From contig NZ_JAMOIH010000007.1 of assembly GCF_024448955.1 (NCBI RefSeq), forward strand, positions 159,209 through 223,208: DNA of 64,000 nt, written 5' to 3'. The number at the start of each line of letters is the position of its first letter. Position 1 is the stretch's first letter. The stretch comes from Stutzerimonas stutzeri. GTDB lineage: Bacteria; Pseudomonadota; Gammaproteobacteria; Pseudomonadales; Pseudomonadaceae. Shown piece after piece: positions 1 to 8,378 of this stretch. A model generated the notes under the pieces. The model was not told where the DNA came from and did no database searches. It saw nothing but the letters and a program-made list of their open reading frames with translations. Made by a program: the position numbers and the translations under genes.

Positions 1-1
1 A

Positions 2-217
2 GGGCAGTCGCTCGAGCGACTCGAAGTGCGAGCATTTGGCTGCTTGCTGGAAGAATTGCTGGAGCACTGTGGCGCTACCGATGGCCTGCAAGTTCAACGA
101 CTTCAGGCTCTGCAGCGCCGATGCATGTTGGACAACCCAGCGCTTAGGCCTAATTTCAGCGAGCTGCACCATGAATTGGTACATATCGACCACGTCAGCC
201 CCGTTCCGGCCAGTTAG
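2..217 (+). CDS. C-terminal end of a protein-kinase-like protein (partial)
   Basis: An open frame runs in from the left edge without a start and ends at a TAG at 215-217. The visible 71 residues include a stretch resembling the last helices of a eukaryotic-type kinase domain: residues reading LQRRCMLDNPALRPNFSEL match the usual closing pattern in which a conserved Arg-Pro precedes F-x-E-L. Leucine-rich-repeat protein kinases are known in pseudomonads, so this may be the end of one. The catalytic part lies outside the window, so function cannot be confirmed. Confidence 0.6.
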   Translation, partial: GQSLERLEVRAFGCLLEELLEHCGATDGLQVQRLQALQRRCMLDNPALRPNFSELHHELVHIDHVSPVPAS

Positions 218-264
218 TTGCATAAGGTTGCGTCTAATTCCTGTACTGACGGAAACCTGACGCT

Positions 265-714
265 ATGCTTCCTTCCGACTCTGACAACGACAGCTCCGCC
301 CTATACCCAGCTACTGAAAACGCCGCTGCGCTAAAGCATGACCCGTTCATCATTGGCTTGAAGCAGCGTCTACCCGAAGCGCTTCGCGAGAGCTTCACCG
401 AACAGCAACTGTTAGGACTTCGTAGCGCCTTCGCCACACGCTCATGGGCACGGCACAAAATCGATCTGCGCGGCACCTTCCGTATTTGGAACAACCAGTA
501 TTATTTCGTCCTGGTCGGAGGGCGTAACAAGCGCGGGCTGACGCGGGGCCAGCGCAACCTGTCGTTGGTGACCAAAGCCATCGCGATCACCTTGTTCCTG
601 TTCTTCTCCGTACTGGTGGGACTGGTCGTGCTCTACTTGCTCAAGTCGGCACTCGGCATCAACCTGCTACCGAATCATTCCTTTGGCCTTTGGGACTGGT
701 TCAAGGGCCATTGA
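265..714 (+). CDS. Conserved membrane protein of unknown function
   Basis: This 149-residue protein has a soluble N-terminal half and one strong hydrophobic segment at about residues 108-132 (ITLFLFFSVLVGLVVLYLL), then a short tail rich in Trp and Phe. No catalytic motif is visible. It lies just upstream of the DUF2970-like gene and sulfite reductase, the position I recall for an unnamed membrane protein in P. aeruginosa. ATG 265 has a weak GGAAAC element upstream. I do not recognise a function. Confidence 0.75.
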   Translation: MLPSDSDNDSSALYPATENAAALKHDPFIIGLKQRLPEALRESFTEQQLLGLRSAFATRSWARHKIDLRGTFRIWNNQYYFVLVGGRNKRGLTRGQRNLSLVTKAIAITLFLFFSVLVGLVVLYLLKSALGINLLPNHSFGLWDWFKGH

Positions 715-803
715 ACCCAGGCCCGGACCATGGGATTACCTGTGCCGTCCCGCATCGCTGAATACTGACTAGACTTCTGATAGGCGATAGCTTTGAGGTG
801 TCT

Positions 804-1022
804 ATGAGCGACGAACAAGAGCGCAAATCTCTAACCCTGCGGCAAATGCTGCAAAGCATTCTGGCCGGCGCACTGGGGGTGCAAAGCGGCAAGAATCAAG
901 CTCGCGACTTCAGTCACGGCAAGCCCAGTCACTTCATCCTGCTGGGTCTGGGTTTTACCGTGGTGTTTGTCTTGGTGATTCTCGGCGTAGTCAAACTAGT
1001 GCTCTATCTCGTGGGGCTGTAA
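804..1022 (+). CDS. DUF2970-like small membrane protein
   Basis: This 72-residue protein begins MSDEQERKSLTLRQM, has a central stretch SILAGALGVQSGKN typical of DUF2970, and ends in one transmembrane helix (about residues 47-71). ATG 804 was chosen over the in-frame GTG 798 because a GAGG element at 795-798 sits at normal spacing before it. DUF2970 proteins are short single-helix proteins without an assigned role. It follows the previous membrane protein by 89 nt in the same direction and may be co-transcribed. Confidence 0.75.
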   Translation: MSDEQERKSLTLRQMLQSILAGALGVQSGKNQARDFSHGKPSHFILLGLGFTVVFVLVILGVVKLVLYLVGL

Positions 1023-1039
1023 ATCGGCGCGCGCTGCCG

Positions 1040-1153
1040 TTACTGATGGCTGACCCAGAAAATCGCCGTCGCTACCGCCAGAAGAATCAGAACGAAAATG
1101 GCGGCAGCGTCTGCCCTACTGTCATTACCACGCTGATTGGAAGGCTCCGACAT
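1040..1153 (-). CDS. Small single-helix membrane protein (37 aa)
   Basis: This is a short minus-strand frame with ATG at 1153 and TAA at 1040. The product has a polar N-terminus (MSEPSNQRGNDSRADAAA) and one hydrophobic helix (IFVLILLAVATAIFWV, about residues 19-34). An AAGGGG element lies about ten bases upstream of the ATG. The polar-then-hydrophobic layout, the ribosome binding site and the otherwise empty gap between DUF2970 and cysI all favour a real microprotein. It is divergent from cysI. No family is recognised. Confidence 0.5.
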   Translation of the reverse strand: MSEPSNQRGNDSRADAAAIFVLILLAVATAIFWVSHQ

Positions 1154-1377
1154 AAGCTGTTTCCCCTTGTTGTTGAGAGCTCGTCTGCTTGCAGTTAAGA
1201 CCACGCAAGCGAGGCGCTCAAGGCAAGCGGTTTAAATGCTTAAAAAGCAGCGTTTCGTTCTAAACATATTCCCAAACATCACTTTTGCGTATAAACGCTA
1301 GCTGGTATCTTGCTGCCTCCCTGATGGGTGCGCGGCCGTGCGCGCGACAAGCTGTAGACAGCCTGAACAGGACTCTT
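1154..1377 (+). promoter_or_regulatory. Upstream region of cysI, divergent from the small protein
   Basis: This is an AT-rich gap compared with its surroundings, especially 1228-1295, holding runs such as TTTAAATGCTTAAAAAGCA. cysI genes are commonly activated by CysB at AT-rich sites, so this is the likely control region. I could not assign a convincing -35/-10 pair. The boundaries are the gap itself, not a mapped promoter. Confidence 0.35.
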
Positions 1378-3036
1378 ATGTACGTTTACGACCAATACGA
1401 TCAGCAGATCGTAAAAGAACGCGTCAACCAGTTCCGCGAACAGACCCGCCGTTACCTCGCCGGTGAACTGACCGACCCTGAATTCCTGCCGCTGCGCCTG
1501 CAGAATGGCCTGTATATCCAGCGCTACGCACCGATGCTCCGCATTGCCGTGCCCTATGGCCTGCTCTCCTCGACACAGATTCGCAAACTGGCCGAAATCA
1601 CGCGCAAGTACGACAAGGGTTATGCCCACATCAGTACCCGTACCAATGTGCAATTGAACTGGCCAGATCTCGAGGATGTTCCGGAAATTCTCGCCGAACT
1701 CTCGACGGTGCAGATGCACGCAATCCAGACCAGCGGCAACTGCATCCGCAACACCACCACCGACCAGTTCGCCGGTGTCGCCAAAGACGAGCTGGTCGAC
1801 CCGCGTCCGTGGTGCGAAATCATCCGCCAATGGTCGACCTTCCACCCAGAGTTCGTTCGCCTGCCTCGTAAGTTCAAGATCGCGATCAACGGTGCGGTAA
1901 GCGATCGCGCGGCGATCGGCGTGCACGATATCGGACTTGAGGCGGTGAAGAACGCCGAAGGCGAACTGGGCTTCCGCGTCGCTGTTGGTGGTGGTTTGGG
2001 GCGTACCCCCATCATTGGGAGCTTCATCAATGAGTTCTTGCCTTGGAAGCATCTGTTGACCTATCTCGAAGCCATCCTGCGTGTGTACAACCGCTATGGC
2101 CGTCGTGACAACAAGTTCAAGGCGCGTATTAAGATCCTGGTCAAGGCTCTGACGCCGGCAGTCTTCGCAGAACGTGTCGATGCCGAGTGGGAACATCTCA
2201 AGGACGGTCCCAGCACCTTGAACGATGAGGAAGTCCAACGGGTCAGCCAGTATTTCGTCGATCCTCCATACAAGACTCTGGATGATCAGGACGATGCCCT
2301 CCGCCAGCTAGACGCCGAGCACACCGGCTTTGCCCGCTGGCGCGAGCGCAACGTGGTAGCGCATAAGAAACCCGGTTACGCGGCGGTCACGCTGTCGCTG
2401 AAGAGCACCGGCGTTGCGCCCGGCGACGTCACCGACAAGCAGCTGGACATGATCGCCGATCTCGCCGACCGCTACAGCTTCGGCGAAGTACGCAACTCGC
2501 ACGAACAGAACATGATCCTCGCCGACGTCGAGCAATCGCGCCTGTTCGAGCTATGGCACGAGCTGCGTGAATTGGGCGTCGCCACGCCGAACATCGGCTT
2601 GCTCACTGACATCATTTGCTGCCCAGGCGGTGACTTCTGTTCGCTGGCCAATGCCAAGTCGCTCCCGATTGCCGACGCCATCCAGCGTCGCTTCGATGAC
2701 CTTGATTATCTGTTCGACATCGGCGATCTGGACCTGAACATATCTGGCTGCATGAATGCCTGCGGCCACCATCATGTCGGTCACATCGGCATCCTTGGCG
2801 TCGACAAGAAGGGCGCCGAGTTCTACCAGGTTTCGGTTGGCGGCAGCTCGGGGCGCGATACCACCCTTGGCCAGATCCTCGGCCCGTCCTTCGCCCAGGA
2901 CGCGATGCCCGACGTCATCGAAAAAATCATTGCCGTCTACGTGGAGCAACGTAACGAAGATGAACAGTTTCTCGACACCTTCCGCCGCATCGGCATCGAT
3001 CCTTTCAAGGAGCGCGTCTATGCAGCGAATCATTAA
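1378..3036 (+). CDS. cysI: Sulfite (or nitrite/sulfite) reductase hemoprotein
   Basis: This 552-residue siroheme and 4Fe-4S reductase carries out the six-electron reduction of sulfite to sulfide in cysteine biosynthesis. The four cluster ligands are visible as Cys415 and Cys421 (CPGGDFC) and Cys458 and Cys462 (GCMNAC). The N-terminal ferredoxin-like repeat includes STRTNVQLNW near residue 85. The frame is open 93 nt further upstream, but ATG 1378 (MYVYDQYDQQ) is the family start and has AGGA nearby. The gene overlaps the DUF934 gene by 17 nt. No flavoprotein CysJ is adjacent, so the enzyme may use ferredoxin or another donor. This is inferred from context only. Confidence 0.93.
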   Translation: MYVYDQYDQQIVKERVNQFREQTRRYLAGELTDPEFLPLRLQNGLYIQRYAPMLRIAVPYGLLSSTQIRKLAEITRKYDKGYAHISTRTNVQLNWPDLEDVPEILAELSTVQMHAIQTSGNCIRNTTTDQFAGVAKDELVDPRPWCEIIRQWSTFHPEFVRLPRKFKIAINGAVSDRAAIGVHDIGLEAVKNAEGELGFRVAVGGGLGRTPIIGSFINEFLPWKHLLTYLEAILRVYNRYGRRDNKFKARIKILVKALTPAVFAERVDAEWEHLKDGPSTLNDEEVQRVSQYFVDPPYKTLDDQDDALRQLDAEHTGFARWRERNVVAHKKPGYAAVTLSLKSTGVAPGDVTDKQLDMIADLADRYSFGEVRNSHEQNMILADVEQSRLFELWHELRELGVATPNIGLLTDIICCPGGDFCSLANAKSLPIADAIQRRFDDLDYLFDIGDLDLNISGCMNACGHHHVGHIGILGVDKKGAEFYQVSVGGSSGRDTTLGQILGPSFAQDAMPDVIEKIIAVYVEQRNEDEQFLDTFRRIGIDPFKERVYAANH

Positions 3037-3520
3037 GCACGATCAGGTCGTCGACGAGACCTGGCACCTGCTGCCCAGTGACGCCGCCCTGACGGACGTG
3101 CCGAACAGCGACGATGTAATCGTGCCGATGCGGCTTTGGACCGATCACGCCCATGCCCTCAAGGTGCGTGATGGCGGCCTGGGCATCTGGCTGGAGGCCG
3201 ACGAAGCCATCGAGGACATCGTCGACGATCTCGAACACTTCCAGGTCGTGGCGCTGAATTTCCCGGTGTTTACTGACGGTCGTCATTTCTCCAGTGCGCG
3301 CCTGTTACGTGAACGCTACGGCTACAAAGGGGAAATTCGTGCCATTGGCGACGTGCTGCGCGATCAGCTGTTTCTCATGCGCCGCTGTGGTTTCGATGCC
3401 TATGCCGTACGCGCCGATCGCGACCCCTACGATGCATTGGAAGGTCTGAAGGATTTCTCGGTGACGTACCAGTCCGCCGTGGATGAGCCGCTGCCACTGT
3501 TCCGTCGCCGACAGGGCTGA
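3020..3520 (+). CDS. DUF934 protein, sulfite-reductase-associated
   Basis: This 166-residue soluble protein matches DUF934, a family almost always found directly after cysI in pseudomonads and often labelled an oxidoreductase probably involved in sulfite reduction. Its characteristic middle reads NFPVFTDGRHFSSARLLRERYGYKGE-like, followed by IGDVLRDQLFLMRRCGFDA. Translation starts inside cysI at ATG 3020 with AAGGAG at 3008-3013, so the two proteins are coupled and probably made in fixed ratio. The biochemical role is unproven. A rho-independent terminator follows. Confidence 0.88.
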   Translation: MQRIIKHDQVVDETWHLLPSDAALTDVPNSDDVIVPMRLWTDHAHALKVRDGGLGIWLEADEAIEDIVDDLEHFQVVALNFPVFTDGRHFSSARLLRERYGYKGEIRAIGDVLRDQLFLMRRCGFDAYAVRADRDPYDALEGLKDFSVTYQSAVDEPLPLFRRRQG

Positions 3521-3531
3521 TTCAGCTGTAC

Positions 3532-3560
3532 AAAAAACCCGCCGTTTGGCGGGTTTTTTT
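3532..3560. terminator. Rho-independent terminator after DUF934
   Basis: Stem AACCCGCC / GGCGGGTT with a four-base GTTT loop is flanked by an A run on the left and seven T on the right. It can work in both directions, serving the cysI operon and any minus-strand transcript through 3562-3660. Confidence 0.9.
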
Positions 3561-3561
3561 G

Positions 3562-3660
3562 TCACTGATACATCCAGAAGTTGGGATGTTCGATTTGGGC
3601 GACTTTGGCTGGCTGCTTCCTGCCGAACGTTTCCATGATTTTTTCTGCCAGTGCTTTCAT
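3562..3660 (-). CDS. Possible 32-residue small protein
   Basis: This minus-strand frame runs from ATG 3660 to TGA 3562 and encodes MKALAEKIMETFGRKQPAKV followed by AQIEHPNFWMYQ. An AGGA element lies eight bases upstream of the ATG. The codon pattern and the charged amphipathic start look protein-like, and the frame ends exactly at the bidirectional terminator. The frame stays open upstream to 3849, but that part overlaps the reductase gene out of frame and reads poorly. No family is recognised. Confidence 0.45.
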   Translation of the reverse strand: MKALAEKIMETFGRKQPAKVAQIEHPNFWMYQ

Positions 3661-3748
3661 GACCAATTCCTGTTGCGTTGAAGTGGCGCTAGCTTCTCGC
3701 AAACAACTGCCGCAACGAAATCGGTTCTGGCTATACAGCCAATAGCGT

Positions 3749-4741
3749 TCAGTCGAGCCGCACCAGCATTCGTCCTGTTTGTTGGCCCGCCAGCATTCGC
3801 TCGATCGCCTGTGGCAGTTCTTCCATGGAAATTTCCTGCACCAGTTCATTCAGGTTCGGTAGCTTCCATTGGGTCGACAACTTGTCCCACATCGAAGCCT
3901 TCGTGCTTCTTGGAATCTCGACCGAGTCGACGCCAAGCAGATTCACGCCGCGAAGGATGAACGGCAGTACATTGGCTTGGAAATTCGTTCCAGCGGTCAG
4001 GCCACAGCAAGCGACACTGGCACCGCGCTGCAGAGACTTGATGACGTTGAACAGAATGTCGCCACCCACGGTATCGACAGCACCCGCCCATTGCTCCTTG
4101 AGCATCGGTTTTTCGGTGCCGGATTGCAGCACGCTACGCTCGATCACCTGCGTGGCGCCAAGGCTGGTCAGAAACTGCGTCTGTTCGACTTTGCCCGTCA
4201 CGGCGGCCACGTTGTAGCCGAGCCGGGACAGCAATGCGACCGCGATACTGCCAACGCCTCCGGTCGCGCCAGTCACCAGAACTGGCGCGTCGCCCGGCAC
4301 GAGGCCCGCCCGCTCAAGCTTGTCCACGCAAAGCGCAGCGGTCAGGCCTGCGGTTCCGAGGGCCATCGCTTCACGCAAGGAGAGTCCGGACGGACGCTTG
4401 ATCACCCACGTCGCCGGCACACGAATGAGCTGGCCGAAGCCGCCTGCTGTGTTCATTCCCAGGTCATAACCGGTAACGATCACCTCGTCACCTTCGGAGT
4501 AGCCCGAGGCACTCGACTCGACGACGATGCCTGCTGCGTCGATGCCTGGCGTATGCGGGTAGTTACGAGTGACGCCGCGATTGCCGCTGGCGGACAGGGC
4601 ATCTTTGTAGTTCAGCGATGAGTAGCTGACGCGAATCAGCACCTCGCCAGCGGGCAGTTCGCTAACCTCCCGCTCGATGATGCGCGTTTCGAAACGACCC
4701 TCTGCGCTTTCGCTGGTTTGAAGTGCCTTGAAGCTACTCAT
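3749..4741 (-). CDS. acuI: Acrylyl-CoA reductase / YhdH-type quinone oxidoreductase
   Basis: This 330-residue zinc-free medium-chain dehydrogenase belongs to the YhdH/AcuI group, which reduces acryloyl-CoA with NADPH and limits its toxicity. The N-terminal substrate domain carries SSLNYKDALSASGNRGVTR and HTPGIDAAG. The Rossmann fold shows VLVTGATGGVGSIAVALLSRLGY at about residues 153-175. The length matches the family. The symbol is by family resemblance, and quinone reductase activity is an alternative. It shares strand and close spacing (10 nt) with sohB upstream, so the two may be one transcript. Confidence 0.82.
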   Translation of the reverse strand: MSSFKALQTSESAEGRFETRIIEREVSELPAGEVLIRVSYSSLNYKDALSASGNRGVTRNYPHTPGIDAAGIVVESSASGYSEGDEVIVTGYDLGMNTAGGFGQLIRVPATWVIKRPSGLSLREAMALGTAGLTAALCVDKLERAGLVPGDAPVLVTGATGGVGSIAVALLSRLGYNVAAVTGKVEQTQFLTSLGATQVIERSVLQSGTEKPMLKEQWAGAVDTVGGDILFNVIKSLQRGASVACCGLTAGTNFQANVLPFILRGVNLLGVDSVEIPRSTKASMWDKLSTQWKLPNLNELVQEISMEELPQAIERMLAGQQTGRMLVRLD

Positions 4742-4751
4742 CAGTTACCCC

Positions 4752-5777
4752 TCATTGCCAGAATCGTTGTTCATTGAGTCGTGTCCAGCCCTTTAGCAGG
4801 CCGTGCTCAAGGGTAGCGCTGGCGGCCATGCCGAACCGCTCGGGTAGGCTCTTCTTCTCCGCGTAATGCAGTTGGAATAAGTCCGCTTCGCGAGCCCGGG
4901 CAGCCAGGTATTCATCGCTGGTCTTCAACTCGTCAACCAACCGCTTGCCGAGGGCCGCGATACCGAGCCAGACCTCGCCAGTGGCGACATCATCGATCGA
5001 CACTTGCTGGCGATACCGCGCGACAAAATTCTTGAACAGTTCGTGTGTCGTTTCCAAATCGTCCTGGAACTTCTCCCGCCCTTTCTCGGTGTTTTCGCCA
5101 AAAATCGTCAGAGTTCGCTTGTATTCACCAGCGGTCAGCACCTCGACATCGACATCGTGCTTCTTCAGTAGCCGATGCACGTTCGGCAACTGGGCGACAA
5201 CACCGATGGAGCCAAGGATTGCAAAAGGTGCGCTGAGAATTTTCTGGCCGATGCACGCCATCATGTACCCGCCGCTTGCGGCGACCTTGTCGACGCACAC
5301 CGTCAGCGGAACGCCCGCATCACGGATGCGAACCAGCTGCGAGGCAGCGAGCCCATAACCGTGAACCATGCCGCCGCCGCTTTCCAGGCGGAGAACGACC
5401 TCGTCCTGCGGCGTAGCGAGGGTCAGCAGTGCGGTAATTTCATGACGAAGGTTGTCGACCGCCGACGCCTTGATGTCTCCATCGAAATCGAGCACAAACA
5501 CCCGCGGACGGCTCTCCAGATTTTTCTTTGCCAGCTTGGCGGCTTTGGCCTCACGCTTGCGCTGCAGCTTGAGCTGATCCTTGTCGACCAACGATTGCTC
5601 GAGGCGCTCACGCATCGATTTGTAAAAGTCGTTCAACTTATGGACTTCGAGGTGGCCGCCCGAATGCCGAGACCGCCCACGCCGCAACGAGGCGAGCGCA
5701 ATAAGCACCACCAGCACAGCAACCACCAAGGTTACGGTCTTCGCCAGAAAGCTTGCATAGTCAGCAAGAAAGTCCAC
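4752..5777 (-). CDS. sohB: Periplasm-facing serine protease SohB
   Basis: This 341-residue peptidase family S49 enzyme has one N-terminal membrane anchor (TVTLVVAVLVVLIALASL) and a soluble ClpP-like protease domain. The probable Ser-Lys dyad is Ser168 in AASGGYMMA and Lys220 in GEYKRTL. A GTG at 5777 (VDFLADYASF) was chosen because AGGAGG lies ideally upstream, although the frame stays open to 5885. SohB is thought to degrade misassembled envelope proteins. The promoter should lie in the 180-nt divergent gap shared with the phosphatase gene. Confidence 0.87.
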   Translation of the reverse strand: MDFLADYASFLAKTVTLVVAVLVVLIALASLRRGRSRHSGGHLEVHKLNDFYKSMRERLEQSLVDKDQLKLQRKREAKAAKLAKKNLESRPRVFVLDFDGDIKASAVDNLRHEITALLTLATPQDEVVLRLESGGGMVHGYGLAASQLVRIRDAGVPLTVCVDKVAASGGYMMACIGQKILSAPFAILGSIGVVAQLPNVHRLLKKHDVDVEVLTAGEYKRTLTIFGENTEKGREKFQDDLETTHELFKNFVARYRQQVSIDDVATGEVWLGIAALGKRLVDELKTSDEYLAARAREADLFQLHYAEKKSLPERFGMAASATLEHGLLKGWTRLNEQRFWQ

Positions 5778-5957
5778 AGATCCTCCTAGGATTAAAGGGT
5801 CGCCAGCAGAGACGCAGCGTGGCACAAACCGGCCAAGCATACCGAGTACTCGTCTATCTGAGCCAGCAGAGCTCAATTCAAACAAACGTATGATTTATCG
5901 TTGACACTCCAGAACGATCCCCCTACCCTCGCGAAAACAGGGGACCTGGAGCGGAGC

Positions 5958-6671
5958 ATGGGTAGTATCTACCTGATCAGACATGGTCAGGCGTCGTTTG
6001 GCGCGGACAACTACGATGTGCTCTCACCGCTCGGCTTTCAGCAATCAGCTGCGTTGGGCAATTATTTCAACCAACTGGATATTCGCTTCGACCGCTGCTT
6101 GAGTGGAGAGTTGGAGCGTCAGCAGGACACGGCGAAGACGACTCTTGAGCGCATGAGTTCTTGCCAAGACAGGCCGTTGCCGCCACTGGAAATAGATCCA
6201 GCCTTCAATGAGTTTCATGCCGACGAGGTGATTCGTGCGCACATGGCCGATCTGCTGGCCTTCGAACCCAAGGCTATGCAAATCCTTGCCAACGCAGCCG
6301 ATCACCGGGCCGAATTTCAACGCCTGTTTCAGTACGTCATTCAGCGCTGGGTGTCTGGCGAACATGAAAAGGACGACCTGGAAAGCTGGCAGTGTTTCAT
6401 CGACCGCGTTCAGGACGGCCTGAACCGGCTACTCGACCAGGCAGACAAAAAAGACCGTATCGCCGTCTTCACATCTGGCGGCACCATTACGGCACTGCTT
6501 CAATTGGTCATCGGTGTGCCGCCCATCAAGGCGTTCGAATTGAACTGGCAGATCGTCAACACCTCACTCAGTCGACTCAGATTCCGTGATCGTGATGTCG
6601 CGCTGGCGACGTTCAATAGTCATGTACATCTGGATCTGATGAAAAATCCGGAGCTCGTCACCTACCGATAA
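5958..6671 (+). CDS. Histidine phosphatase family protein
   Basis: This 237-residue protein begins MGSIYLIRHGQASFG, the RHG catalytic signature of the phosphoglycerate-mutase-like superfamily, where the histidine is phosphorylated. A second family element is FTSGGTITALLQLVIG near residue 170. The start at ATG 5958 is preceded by GGAG and places RHG near the N-terminus as is usual. The substrate is unknown. Neighbours (SCP2, phosphotransferase, SDR) suggest a lipid or CoA-related setting, but this is inference. Confidence 0.85.
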   Translation: MGSIYLIRHGQASFGADNYDVLSPLGFQQSAALGNYFNQLDIRFDRCLSGELERQQDTAKTTLERMSSCQDRPLPPLEIDPAFNEFHADEVIRAHMADLLAFEPKAMQILANAADHRAEFQRLFQYVIQRWVSGEHEKDDLESWQCFIDRVQDGLNRLLDQADKKDRIAVFTSGGTITALLQLVIGVPPIKAFELNWQIVNTSLSRLRFRDRDVALATFNSHVHLDLMKNPELVTYR

Positions 6672-6733
6672 GCTCCAGCCGCCTGCAGCCCGAGGCTGCA
6701 TGTTTATTCCACGACAACAAAGGGACATATCCG

Positions 6734-7048
6734 ATGAGCAACGTCGACGAAACCATTCAGGGCATGAAGGCCAAGTTCAATCCCAGCGCTGCGGCCGGCC
6801 TGGATCTGGTTTTCCAGTTCAACATTACCGATGCAGAGAACTACTACCTCGTCGTCAAAGACGGCACCTGCGACTTCCACAAAGGTGAGTCTGCCGACGC
6901 CAACGTAACGCTGATCATGGATAGCGAAACCATGCAGGGCGTCATCAGCGGCGAAACCGACGGCATGCAGGCATTCATGGCCGGCAAGCTGCGCGCCGAG
7001 GGCGACATGATGCTTGCTCTGAAGCTGAGCGAACTGTTCCCGGCCTGA
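6734..7048 (+). CDS. SCP2 sterol-binding-domain protein
   Basis: This 104-residue single-domain protein matches the SCP2 fold. The segments NYYLVVKDGTCDFHKGE and VTLIMDSETMQGVISGETDG, then AFMAGKLRAEGDMMLALKLSELF, are typical. SCP2 domains bind lipids or fatty acyl-CoA in a hydrophobic tunnel. AAGGGA precedes the ATG. It lies 62 nt after the phosphatase and ends in a strong terminator, so the two probably form one transcript. Confidence 0.9.
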   Translation: MSNVDETIQGMKAKFNPSAAAGLDLVFQFNITDAENYYLVVKDGTCDFHKGESADANVTLIMDSETMQGVISGETDGMQAFMAGKLRAEGDMMLALKLSELFPA

Positions 7049-7062
7049 TCAGCCGTTGCGTA

Positions 7063-7095
7063 AAAAGCCGAAGTCGCATGACTTCGGCTTTTTTA
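7063..7095 (+). terminator. Rho-independent terminator after SCP2 gene
   Basis: Stem AAAGCCGAAGTC / GACTTCGGCTTT with loop GCAT is followed by a run of T at 7089-7094. Confidence 0.92.
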
Positions 7096-7284
7096 TGCGC
7101 TTTTTACGGACGTTCATGCATTAGGCAGCTTGATTACACGGCAACACCCCGGCCAATAACAACGCACTTTGCTTGGTGATGCCCGTACCGCACATTAGAT
7201 TACGAACGCCGAATGGTCAGAGGGTATCGAATGCGCGCCTGCCAATGACCTGCTCATCGGCATCGATTATAAAAAGGGACAAGC

Positions 7285-8352
7285 ATGGCATTAACAGATC
7301 AGACCAGCCGCATACGAGACGGTGAAGAGCTGCCTACCGACGTCATCGACCAGTACCTGAAAGGCCAGATTTCTGGTCTGGAAGGCACACCGGATATCAC
7401 GCAGTTCCCAGGGGGCGCGTCCAACCTGACTTATCTGCTGGAATATCCGAAGCAGGAGTTCGTGCTACGTCGCCCTCCGTTTGGCCACAAGGCCAAGTCG
7501 GCACACGACATGGGCCGCGAGTATCGGATTCTCAATCAGCTAAACGCTGGTTTTCCATACTGTCCCAAAGCCTATGCGTATTGCACTGACGAGACGCTTA
7601 TAGGTGCCGAGTTCTATGTCATGGAGCGCGTCAAGGGCATCATCTTGCGAGAGGATATTCCCGCCGAGCTGGGCTTCACCCCAGACCAAACGACCGCGCT
7701 GTGCAAAAGCTTCGTCGACAAGTTCGTCGAGCTCCACAACGTCGATTACAACAGCTGCGGCCTGGGCGACCTGGGCAAACCCGAAGGTTACGTGCAACGT
7801 CAGATCAACGGCTGGATCGACCGTTACGAGCGGGCGATCACGCCTGACGCACCCGCCTGGGGACAGGTAAAGGCCTGGCTGCGCGATAAGATGCCAGCGG
7901 ATCATCACAAGCCGGCAATCGTTCACAACGACTACCGATTCGACAATGTGATTCTCAGCCCAGATAACCCAATGGAGATCATCGGCGTCCTGGACTGGGA
8001 AATGACTACCCTTGGTGACCCACTGATGGATCTGGGTAATACGCTCGCTTATTGGATCGAAGCGACGGATCCGCCTCCTATGCAGTTGATCCGCAAGCAG
8101 CCCAGCAACGCTCCAGGCATGCTGACTCGCCAGCAATTCGTCGATTACTACGCCGAGCGTGCTGGCATTCGCATCGACAACTTCGACTACTACTACACCT
8201 ACGGCCTGTTCCGCCTCGCCGCTATCGTGCAGCAGATCTACTACCGCTATTTCCATGGCCAGACACAGGACAAGCGGTTCGCGAGGTTCGTTCAAATGAA
8301 CGCCCTGCTCGAGCATGTGAGCCTGCAGGTCATTAACAAATCGAAGCTGTAA
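7285..8352 (+). CDS. Aminoglycoside-phosphotransferase-fold kinase (ACAD10/11 N-domain-like)
   Basis: This 355-residue protein has a kinase-like fold. The catalytic segment is VHNDYRFDNVILSP and the metal-binding segment is VLDWEMTTLGDPLMDLG. Pseudomonad relatives resemble the kinase domain fused to acyl-CoA dehydrogenase in ACAD10/ACAD11, which phosphorylates 4-hydroxyacyl-CoA. The close SDR gene 26 nt downstream fits an acyl-CoA-processing pair, but substrate assignment is inference. AAGGGA precedes the ATG. The 189-nt gap upstream should hold the promoter. Confidence 0.82.
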   Translation: MALTDQTSRIRDGEELPTDVIDQYLKGQISGLEGTPDITQFPGGASNLTYLLEYPKQEFVLRRPPFGHKAKSAHDMGREYRILNQLNAGFPYCPKAYAYCTDETLIGAEFYVMERVKGIILREDIPAELGFTPDQTTALCKSFVDKFVELHNVDYNSCGLGDLGKPEGYVQRQINGWIDRYERAITPDAPAWGQVKAWLRDKMPADHHKPAIVHNDYRFDNVILSPDNPMEIIGVLDWEMTTLGDPLMDLGNTLAYWIEATDPPPMQLIRKQPSNAPGMLTRQQFVDYYAERAGIRIDNFDYYYTYGLFRLAAIVQQIYYRYFHGQTQDKRFARFVQMNALLEHVSLQVINKSKL

Positions 8353-8378
8353 CACAGCTCACCAAGAGGAAAGTTTCC

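Noticed and set aside
35..260. Overlapping plus-strand frame in the first 260 bases
   Set aside because: It is out of frame with the kinase-like C-terminus, which has family-like sequence; this one reads as a shadow.
1279..2238. A 319-codon open frame on the minus strand across cysI
   Set aside because: It is antisense to a well-supported cysI gene; high-GC genes commonly leave long open antisense frames, and the product has no recognisable family.
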